A DNA stretch of 64,000 nt, taken from contig JAJEKV010000014.1 of assembly GCA_021234155.1 (NCBI GenBank), positions 11,119,563-11,183,562 of the forward strand, in the 5' to 3' direction. The position numbers and the translations under genes are program-made. The DNA comes from Isoetes taiwanensis. Taxonomy: Eukaryota; Streptophyta; Lycopodiopsida; Isoetales; Isoetaceae. The notes below the pieces were generated by a model, which worked only from the letters and a program-made list of their open reading frames with translations, had not been told where the DNA came from and did not search any database. Within the stretch, counting starts at the first letter, position 1, and the number at the start of each line of letters is the position of its first letter. This document shows, in pieces, positions 26,350 through 35,976 of the stretch.

Positions 26350-26846
26350 ATGAATAACGAAGTTTATGAAAACGCCGGGGATACGAATGAGAACCTCGAC
26401 CCTGGAGGTAACATCTTTGTATGCAACGGTTCAAACGACCTACTCATTTTCTTAACCTGTTAACAGATACTGAAGATGCAACACATCTGGAGGAAAGGCG
26501 CCAAATAGAAGTACCAGATTTCGAAAGACCCCCTTTCGGACGTGCTCATACACCCACCGCGGCTTGCTTTCGAATGAGAGCGAGATCAACTAGGCGATGA
26601 GATAGGCTTGCTTTCGTGGCGACCTCAACCGGATGTCCCGAACAATATTTCATCTTGGCGGAGAGAATATTGCATCGGGCTTTCATTACACATTTGTTCG
26701 ACCGAACAAATGATTGTAATAATAAAAAGGCTGAAGAAATGCTTGAAGATCATGGACCACGAGACCAATTTAAGGCGAGCATGCGAAATCGGGGAGGCAT
26801 AGAGTCGTTTGGTGTGTGTGTATATTCTGTAAACAAAAATATGTAG
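26350..26846 (+). CDS. Unassigned small ORF of the Helitron (two exons)
   Basis: From ATG 26350 the frame reads MNNEVYENAGDTNENLDPG to a donor at 26408 (GTAACA). After TTAACAG it resumes at 26467 in phase, with an acidic then basic segment (ERPPFGRAHTPTA, RMRARSTRR), and meets TGA at 26598. The same frame then stays open to 26846 and still looks protein-like (CPEQYFILAERILHRAFITHLF). So either the protein is about 60 residues or the TGA is a lesion in a protein of about 145 residues. I recognise no family. It lies between the RPA1-like and Rep/helicase genes in the same orientation and could be an accessory Helitron gene. Confidence 0.4.
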
Positions 26847-28208
26847 AGAATCAACTTTGTGAAATATCAACTTTGTAAAATATCAATATATAGAGTTCTT
26901 TAGCTTACAGTCAAATTGCCCAAACAATTTATCTCAGCTACAATATCGCGCTAATTCCTACCATATAAATGCTTTGATTGCAACTGTTTTGATTCATTGA
27001 CATTGTCCCTATGCATTCCACATACATGTGTCAGCTCCAAGTAAATGGGAAATATGGATAAGACCAAATTTGCCCGTTTTCTAATTTTGGAAAAAAAAGA
27101 AACACAGTTATTCGGCAATTCACACAGAATGAATCAAACAAAGATTCGATTCAAATCATATTTAGTCCTTGAACTCCATAAGGCATTCTTCTTTGCTCTA
27201 CTCTATCATGCAACGCTTGGCGGGGCGAACCTTTGAGGTACAACGTTACCCATTCAATCTTTCATCTTCCAATAGTCAACAACAGAATTACATAAACTAG
27301 ATGGGTTTCCAAACATAAACTAGCGAATTTCAACTCTAGAATACAAAGGCGTAAAGCTTAATTGCGACTACCCTTTTTCGCTATTTGCGGCTCTTACCAC
27401 AACAAGCGGACTAATGGGAAAAATAGAGAGGTTAGCCCTAGGTACGTGCATTCTACAAACATGACAAATGAATTCCATTTCTTCAGAGATTGTTGTTTAT
27501 CTGAATACTCTTTCCTCTATCTACTTCTAAGCAGATTACCCATAGTTGTCTCGGACAACAATGGCAGCAAAAAACCAGAAAAGATTGTCAAACGGCGAAC
27601 GCAAACAACGTAAATACCAGATGCGAAGAAAATTAGATAAGATTCGGTTGCCAATCGAAAAGGACCAAACTTGCATATCTTCAAAAATTCCAAGTTGTAG
27701 GTATGAACCACAAATTCAAATTTGCTTCATATTGCCAAATTTCATAGTGCCGTTAATAATACACTTGAGTACAACAGCAATGAGCACGAAAAGACCAATG
27801 ACAAATTGAACGGAGAAGCTGTTGATGGCAAACAAAAAAGCAACAAGGACCAAGGGACGATGTTGAACACTAGGTATGCATCCATACTAACTCTCAAATC
27901 ACCTTCATTCCAAAAATGCCTAGCTAACATTATTGCTATATAACCTTTCCATTTGTTGCATTTTTGTGCATACAGGATTGATTTTAAGAACACACATCAA
28001 TATGACGAAAAGCCATTTGACCAAAAGGAAGAGACCGTTTCAAAGTAAGCGCAATTCTACAATATAGCGCCTAAGTCATAAGTTAGATAATAAAAAAAAA
28101 CTATAGTTCCTTACATTCCAAAACAAACTTAGTATTGTTTATTTGTGATAGTGAGTTTGTTTACATGCCTTTCCACTTCAAAACAATTTTACTAATAGCT
28201 ACTTACAG

Positions 28209-28816
28209 CACCAAATCCATTACGGCACATGAACATACATCAAAAGGGCGAAAAAGAGGGCGACCAAGGTGAGTGAAATTCCTACATCATTTTGGCCTTA
28301 AATTACTATCCAATTTTTGTCGTCTTTAGATTCGCTGCTCTTTATGATAGAATAATTCATTTCCTTTTGCACAATGTGACGTTTGATATCATTACTTAAC
28401 AATAGCATTTGTAGTGTAGCTAGGGATTAGAAAAGGAAAAAACTGCGTATAAATCACTCGTGTGTAGTAAACATTAGCATTACTAACTAACGGTCTTCGC
28501 ATCGTAACTTATAGCACCAAATCCATCACGACACATGAAGATACATCAAAAGGACGAAAAAGAGGGCGACCAAGGTGAGTGAAATTCCTACATCATTTTG
28601 GCCTTAAATTACTATCCAATTTTTGTCGTTTCTAGATTCATTGCTCTTTATGATAGAATAATTCATTTCCTTTTGCACAATGTGACGTTTGATATCATTA
28701 CTTAACAATAGCATTTGTAGTGTAGCTAGGCATTAGAAAAGGAAAAAACTGTGTATAAATCACTCGTATGTAGTAAACATTAGCATTACTAACTAACGTT
28801 CTTCGCATCGTATCAT
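28209..28816 (+). repeat. Duplicated AT-hook exons with flanking introns (306-bp period)
   Basis: Exons 28209-28268 and 28515-28574 are each 60 nt, so duplication keeps the frame. Each follows TTACAG/TTATAG, precedes GTGAGTG, and encodes a peptide ending TSKGRKRGRPR, with the RGRP core of an AT-hook. The downstream introns are also duplicated almost identically. AT-hooks bind the minor groove of AT-rich DNA. Two in a row would strengthen binding and would suit a protein whose element starts TATATATAAAA. That last point is inference. Confidence 0.8.
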
Positions 28817-29284
28817 TGATAGGCTACCTTTACCCGACATAGAAGGCCTTTCTACTAACGACGTGGATAAGATCTTTAATCGCCGTAAATACCAACGAGA
28901 ATATACAGCTCAAAAAAAACGAAAGGCCTCAGTGATTCTAGACAGACCACATGCAGCACCCTTAAGCAATGAAGAAAAAGCTAGCACACGTAGAGCATAC
29001 AAGAGAGCTCGGCGAAATGCAAATACCGTCACTGACCCTATGCCGCTACGTTCCATGGAGGTTATGCCAGACATAACCTCCATGGAACAACACAATAGAC
29101 CTATACCATCAAATAATCTTCAACTAACAAATTGTACCAATGCTAGTCAGCATTGGCAGAAACAGATTACCAGAATGCAATGGGACATGAAACCTATAGG
29201 ACATGAACCATTAACATGGACCAAAAAATGTAATATATGCCAGGTTGATTTGCTCAATTCCGAAAACATACTATTTTGTTGCAA

Positions 29285-29910
29285 TGGCGGCCGCCGTTTG
29301 CTTCCTCCCTTACATCAACCCCGTGTTAGCCCGGGGCCCACAGCTCTACCTGCGTTCCCAGCTGCCCCTGAAAAAGCGCAGACTCATTGCCTCCATTCGC
29401 ACAGGTGCCCACCATCTTCGCATCGAGACGGGCAGGTGGATTGGGGAGCCCCGCCAGGACAGGCTCTGTCAGTGCTGTCAAACGGGTGCCATTGAGGATG
29501 AGTCTCACACTTTCCAGAGTTGCCCAGCGTTCGGTCAGATCCGGGCCAGATACGCTCCCTTAGTACGGCCGGACGTGCCCTTGCATTTGCTGATGAACAC
29601 ACCGTCAGTACGTGCCCTGGGGTCATACATCCAGGAGGTACTGGACCTGCGAGGTCACCTTTGCCCCCGCCTGGCTGTCCGCTGACTAGGCACTACGGGG
29701 GTGGTGCATGACTGTATATATTGGGATGTTTCTGCATTTTATATGATTAGCACAGTTTGTCAGCAGGCTGATTGCTGCCACGGTTTTTCCCTCGAAAACC
29801 CTTCGGGGCGGGGGTTTTTTAATCCGGGCAGTAATCCGCTTGCTGCATTTTTGTATTGGGTCCCATAGACCGATTGGTCTCCGTGGACGATAAAAGTACC
29901 TTCCTTCCTT
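29285..29910 (+). mobile_element. 5'-truncated LINE 3' end inserted in RepHel
   Basis: GC-rich sequence, unlike its AT-rich surroundings, interrupts RepHel between FCCNG and QPLPQPLEEL. It encodes the C-terminal zinc-binding region typical of plant LINE reverse transcriptases (RLIASIRTGAHHLRIETGRW, RLCQCC, DESHTFQSCP; C-x2-C...H...C) to TGA at 29683, then a 3' UTR. The sequence ends near a CCTTCCTTCCTTCAG tail. A clear target-site duplication is not visible. The residue pattern differs from the LINE at 42.5 kb. It could be from the same family as the 39-42 kb LINE, whose 3' half is missing. Confidence 0.85.
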
Positions 29911-32900
29911 CAGCCTTTGCCCCAACCTTTAGAAGAACTTTATTCAACACATAAATTTTCTGATAGTTCCCGCATCATAAACAATCTATTTTGTTTTACC
30001 GCCCTCGGTGTAAATGGCGACTTCATAGATCTAAAAATGCCCTCATCTGTTACAATCATGGGTCGTACGTATCATCGCCTTCTATCCGCTGCGAAACCTA
30101 CCAGCACACTTCACTGGTATATATATGACAGTTCAATGAGATATACTCTTGCGGCCAATATGCAATTGCCATGCACATGGATCATGCAGATTGCTACGAT
30201 TTTAGATACCATAAATCCGTACATTAAACACCTAAAAACAATAAAAGAATTATACCCTACACCTGCAAAACTCAGCCTTGCAGATTCATCCACATCAGAT
30301 GAAATAGCTGCCATCGTCCACGCTAATAATAGCGTCACTATACAGCCTAGAACTGCAATGATCTGAATGCAACACGATCATGACCCAGTATTCTTAAGCA
30401 TTCTTGACCCTACCTATGAACCGCTCCAGTATCCATTGTTTTTCCCACATGGAACATTAGGATGGCATCCACACAACGACCAAAATATGTCCCAAATAGA
30501 TTGGTATCGAACTAGATTACTTCATGAGCCTCGCTTTTCGCAATTAGGAAGATTATGTGGAGAGTATCTCGTCGATATGTACTCAAGGGTTGAAGAAGAG
30601 CGACTCAACTATATTGTAACTGAAGGCTATCGACGAAATCTAACACAACACGAAGAAGATTTCATTGACGACGAAGACCCCGACACACATCATAAAATTC
30701 TACCAGCATCATTTCTAGGCTCTAAACGATGGTGTGCCGTCCAAGTAGCAGACGCCCTCGCACTTGCAAGGGTTAAAGGTAGACCAAGCTTCTTCATAAC
30801 TATAACAACAAACCCCGCATGGCCAGAAATAAAAGATAAATTACGTCCAGGCCAAAATGCATCCGATAACCCTGCGTTAGTCGTCCGAGCATGTCATGAG
30901 AGAGTCCAATATACAAAAAACATCATTCGAAAATATCTAGGCCCTATATCTTACATGATGCACGTTATTGAATTTCAAAAACGCGGATTGCCACATGGAC
31001 ATATTGTCGTAAAGACAGAACATGAAATCCCTATAGACATGATTGACAGTTTAATTTCGGCAGAACTACCAGAAGACCCTACGCTGAGAACACAGGTCGA
31101 GAAATATATGATTCACAGACATACGAAACGCTGTCTTAAAGAGAATAATAAATGTTGCTATAAATATCCCAAGCCTCTGAACCCAACAACATACATCATG
31201 AAAAAGGATACGTGCAGTACAGAAGACGGACTGAAGCAGATGTAAATGTTGTTCCATACATTCCATTTCTACTAAGAGAAATGGACTGCCACGTTTATGT
31301 CGACGTTGCATCAACCGTACATATATTCGCATATCTTTATGGCTATATATACAAAGGCCTTGATACGACCCGCTTCCATGTTAGCCCCCCAAACCAAACA
31401 ACCAATGATAGCCAAGCTCATACAACAGATGAAATTCAAGACTACATCTCCGCCCGTTACCTATCCTCCATGGAAGCCACATGGAGAATTATGGCCTATC
31501 ATATGACCGAAAAACATCCCTCTGTTAAATGTCTTCCTTTACATTTACAAGACTACAACAGACATTCTTTTAAACACGCATCCATGCACACTGGACTCTC
31601 TTTACTAGACAGATATTTCTTACGTCCAATTGATTCTACATTTGATCGCATAACCTATATTGATTATAATGAACAATATACATATAGCACATATAAACCA
31701 AACACCATTCTAAAACCGACAGACTACCTAGAACAAACGATCGTAGGTACGACCCAAAACGTTGTTCATAAGAGAGCCAAGGGAGAATTAATTTGCAGAA
31801 TACGTTTATTGCTTCCAAAGGTCGGAGAAGCATTCTATCTAAGACTTATTCTATTGCACAAACCTGCACGATCTTGGGAAGAGCTTAAAATACACGATCA
31901 ACAAACATACAAAACATATCAAGAAACCGCTCAAGCCATGGGCCTCATCGCACCAGCAGCTGAAGCTATAGCAGTGATGGAAGAAGCAATCTTGTGTTTG
32001 CAAACTCCATCACAGCTACGATTCCTATTTTCGCTTTTAATACTAGATTCTGGACCAGCAATTGAACTGTGGAACAAATTTCAAAGCCACATGATAGTTG
32101 ATTTCTTAGAACAATATCCGAAAAACTTACTAACTGCCACCAACGAAACCCTTCTTGCTATCAATAACATCTTGATTCAACACGGCACCAACACTGAAGC
32201 TTTCGGCCTGCCTACATGCAACGTCCCATCGAAAGAAGTACAAAACGAACTAAATAAATTCCCTGATCATGAAGAATACCTCACAAAAAGTTCTAACATG
32301 CTAAAAAGTATGAATAAAAATCAAACTTCAGTCTACACATACGTCTATGAACTTATTAACAAAAGCACGTGCCTAGCGCCAACTTTCATATATGGAAAAG
32401 CGGGCACTGGAAAAACGTATGTGCTCAACACCATATGTTTCTATGTGCGAGGATTAGGTCAAATAATTCTACCATGTGCCACTACAGCATTAGCATCCTT
32501 ACAATATTCCGCCGGCAGAACTGCACACTCATTATTCCAAATACCTATCGTCGACAACAACGTCGGAATCCATTCATTACTTAATCCACAATCACCAAGG
32601 GCCACATTGATTAATACTGCAACAGCAATCATATGGGACGAATTCCCTATGGCAAACAAAGCTGTAATAGAAGCTGTTGACATCCTTCTACAAAACATCA
32701 CAAATGTAACAAGCCCATTCGGAGGAAAACTATTCATAGCAGCCGGAGACTTCAGACAAATCGCACCCATTACTAAACGAGGCGGAAAGACAGCAACAAT
32801 AAACGCATCCGTACTATCTTCTCATCTATGGCAACATTTCAAAGTTTTAGAACTTAATGAACCAGTGAGAAACGCAGCTGACCCGAAACTTATACAATTT

Positions 32901-33855
32901 GTTGATGATATCGGAGAAGGACGCCTACTAAAAGACATTCCATTGACACTATTTAAAACAACAACTAACATAGAAGACGGCATTAGTTTCCTATATGATA
33001 CACACATATTACTGACACCTACCATATGTGAAAAGCGAGCATTTCTATCCCCAAAAAAATCCCTGTCGACGACTTCAATACTAAAGTTATTCAAATGATT
33101 CTAGAAAATCCAAGAAACTATTTCAGCGTCGATAGACTCACTGAAAATGATCAAATCATCGAGGACCACCCAATGGCAACAACGGACTTCCTCAACGGTT
33201 TCAAACATCCTGCGCTTCCACAACATGAACTCCAACTGAAAGTCAACACCATATGCCACATTACAAAAACCCTAGACAAAGACAGAGGACTCGTCAAAAA
33301 TGCAAGAGTCATGATATGCTCAATGCACGCCAAGTTCGTAACTGTCAAACTTTTAACAGGCCAATCACAGCACATAGGAAACATACACCCTATATCCCGA
33401 GTCGACTTCTTCCATCAACCAGACAATTGGCCTTGGACAATCCACAGACGACAACTACCCCTACGACCTGCATATGCAACAACATTCCACAGTTGTTTAG
33501 GACTCACCCTTGACAAAATAGTACTCGACCTACGCACCGAAGTCTTCACACATGGACAACTATACACAGCGCTCACTCGCATACGAAAGAAGGAAGATGT
33601 GCTCATCCTCCTAGCTGAATCAAACGCAAACAAGACTACAACAAATGTCGTCTACAAAGAACTACTACCGTAAATAAGGTGCGTACCTCTCCTCCAAAAA
33701 AAAAAAAAAAAAATCCCCTCCACGCCCGAGGCGAGGCGAATCTGGGGTCCCCTCGGAGATCGATCCTCCTTCTACCCTATGGGCACCCTTTGCATCGACG
33801 GTGCACCTGGTTTGACTCCCGGGGGGTGCACATGAAGCGCCCGGCCCGCGGCCTA

Positions 33856-33856
<1 letters not shown>

Positions 33857-33917
<61 letters not shown>
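33857..33917. repeat. (TA)n tract at the Helitron 3' flank
   Basis: Starts TTCTATATATA directly after the proposed CTAA terminus and leads into inverted family A. This is the mirror image of the family A/TA junction at 13276. Confidence 0.95.
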
Positions 33918-33919
<2 letters not shown>

Positions 33920-34440
33920 TATTCTATGTGTGCCAGGAAAGGATGTACCCATGCTATATAGAGATTAATGCCGACCGTCCGATTGGAGATGGAGGGCCAT
34001 GATGCCGCCACCTCGTGGGAGAGGTCATGCATGGGCATGTACCCATGCTATATAGAGATTAATGCCGACCGTCCGATTGGAGATGGAGGGCCATGATGCC
34101 GCCACCTCGTGGGAGAGGTCATGCATGGGCATATAAATATGATGGGGGGCATGCATAGGGGCATGCACCATGTCTTTAAGCCGTCGGATCAAAAGGGGAG
34201 GAGAAATCATGGCCCTTAATTTTTATAAGGAAAGTGCAAGGAAGCTTCCTGAAAAGTGGATTTGGTGCAACCAATCTTAACCGTTAGATCAAAAGGGGGG
34301 AGGATAAATCCTAGCCATTCATTTTTATAATAAATTAGAATTTTTTATATTAAAGGAGGTGAGGTGGCACCCTTTATTTAATGAAAAGATAATGAGGTGG
34401 CAATTCATTAATTATGAAGCTTTCTTGGAAGCTTCTTTTT
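33918..34440 (-). repeat. Family A repeat, copy 4 (inverted), with internal 94-bp duplication
   Basis: Reverse complement of copies 2 and 3 (CTATTCTATG, GGGCATGCATAGGGGCATGC, GGAGGTGAGGTGGCACCC). The segment 33945-34038 is repeated exactly at 34039-34132, starting GTACCCATGCTATATAGAG. The second half (34230-34440) holds a further diverged repeat of the 'CCGT(C/T)(G)GATCAAAAGGGG' block at 34180 and 34280. Confidence 0.85.
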
Positions 34441-34554
34441 TTGCGTCGCCTTCAAACGACTTTATCTTGCGGTGGAGGTCTCGGATCAAAGTGGGACCCA
34501 CGCCTTTAGATTCCTCTCATCAAATGCTTTCCAATGAGTAGTGGTTTGCCATCA

Positions 34555-35870
34555 TTCCGTGCAATGTTGGATAATCTAGGGGAATATTCATAGAATTTAA
34601 GGGAATTTGAGAGATATTGGGATAATCTTTGAAAATCAAGGGAATCTCTAGAGAATCTTAAGGAATCTATGGGAATCTCAAAAGAATCTAAGGGAATCTA
34701 AGAAAACCTTTAAAAAAGGTTTAAGAATCGAGGGAAATTTCGATGGAATCTTAGAGATCTAATAGGATCTTCATAGAACTTAAGGGAATCTATAAGAATC
34801 TACATAGAATCTTGGGGAATCTAAACAAATCTTCAAATAATCTTTGAAAATCTAGGGGAATCTTTAGAGAACCTTAAGAATCTAGGGGGATCTTTGTGGA
34901 ATCTTAGGGAATCGCAGGAGATTCCAAGGGATCTAGGGGAATCTTTGACAGTAGGTGCGTTCTACAGGGGAATCTTCATAGAATCTAAGGGAATCTAGAA
35001 GAATCTACATGGAATCTTGGAGAATCTAGAGGAATCTTAGGATAATATTTGGGAATATAAGGGAATCTCAAGAGAATATTTAAGAATCTAAAGGAATCTA
35101 GAGGAATCTTGGGATAACCTTTGGAATCAAGGAAATGTCAAGAGAATCCTAACGAATCTATGGGAAGCAAATGAATATAGAGGAATCTAAGAGAATCTTC
35201 AATAAATGTTTGAGAATCGGGGGGAATCTTTATGGAATCTTAGAGAATCTAGTGGAATCTTGATAGAATCTAAGGGAATCTAGGAGAATCTACATAGAAT
35301 CTTAGGGAATCTAAAGGAATCTTTAGATAATCTTTGAAAATCTAGGGGAATCTTTGTAGAACCTTAAGAATCTAGGGGATGTTTATGGAATTTTAGGGAA
35401 TTTAGGGGGAATCCAAGAGGATCTAGGGGAATCTTTGACACTAGGTGTGTTCTACAAGGGGATCTTCATAGAACCTAAGGAAATCTTGAAGAATCTACAT
35501 GGAATCTTGAGGAATCTTAGGATAATCTTTGGGAATCTAGGGGAATCTCAAGAGAATCTTTAAGAATCTAAAGGAATCTAAGGGAATCTTCATAAAAATC
35601 TTTGAGTATCTAGAGAATCTTGATGGAATCTTGGCAAATCTCTATAGAATCTTCATGTATGACTTTAAAATTGACTTCTACTCGAATTTATACAATTCCT
35701 CGAGGAAAAATCCAAAAGGATTCCGGGAATATAAGCGAACATTGATGGAATCTCATAATATCTAGGGAAATTTTTCTAGAGTCGTTGGAGAATCTTGGAG
35801 AATCTTTATAGGATCTTCGTTGGATGACACTGCATTTGGCTTCTAGTCGAATTTGTACAAGCCCTCATAG
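34555..35870 (-). repeat. 1.3-kb GGAATCT array (AGATTCC array module, copy 3)
   Basis: Roughly a hundred short, irregular units of the type GGGAATCTA/GAGAATCTT/GGAATCTTCATAG fill the stretch. Higher-order repetition is visible: CTTTGACAGTAGGTGCGTTCTACA (34946) and CTTTGACACTAGGTGTGTTCTACA (35431) are about 485 bp apart with similar text between. It is the reverse complement of the array words at 3440 and 7965, and is bordered by the same ACTTGTATAT-flanked TA tract. No coding frame. Confidence 0.9.
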
Positions 35871-35880
35871 TACAATAACT

Positions 35881-35881
<1 letters not shown>

Positions 35882-35972
<91 letters not shown>
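35882..35972. repeat. (TA)n microsatellite
   Basis: Perfect TA tract preceded by ACTTGTATAT, matching the tract at 3276. It continues into AAATATAAATATATATAACAG on the right. Confidence 0.97.

Positions 35973-35976
<4 letters not shown>

Larger units (their letters stand above)
27561..33673 (+). pseudogene. Helitron Rep/helicase gene (RepHel), multi-exon, disrupted
   Basis: RepHel nicks and unwinds DNA for Helitron rolling-circle transposition. Likely exons: 27561-27700 (MAAKNQKRLSNGERKQRKYQ, basic), 27751-27874, 27977-28047, two AT-hook exons, then 28825-33673. The Rep part has LPHGHIVV (HUH metal site) at about 30989-31012 and the tyrosine segment AYLYGYIYKG at about 31330-31360. The PIF1-like helicase has FIYGKAGTGKT (Walker A, about 32390), WDEFP (32635), AAGDFRQIAP (32745), and the C-terminal TFHSCLGLTLDKI and HGQLYTALTR near 33490-33580. 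Breaks: a LINE insertion at about 29285-29910, TGA at 30364, a frame slip near 31197, and a frame slip at an A7 run near 33055. No break removes a catalytic motif, so some may be sequencing errors. Stop TAA at 33671. Confidence 0.93.
20023..33856 (+). mobile_element. Autonomous-type Helitron, about 13.8 kb
   Basis: The 5' end TCTTTCCTATATATAAAATT fits the TC-start, TA-rich pattern of plant Helitrons. It lies directly after an A where the duplicate segment breaks off. The proposed 3' end is CTAA at 33853-33856, preceded by a GC-rich self-complementary segment (GCGCCCGGCCCGCGGC) and followed by T, as expected for insertion at A^T without a target duplication. Inside, all on the plus strand, are an RPA1-like gene, a small unassigned ORF and a Rep/helicase gene. 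The 3' flank is the edge of an inverted family A repeat rather than the text following copy 1 of the duplication. The 3' boundary, or the history of the flank, therefore needs checking. Confidence 0.72.

Noticed and set aside
34555-35870. CRISPR-like array
   Set aside because: Units are too short and irregular, have no spacers of constant length, and the DNA is eukaryotic.
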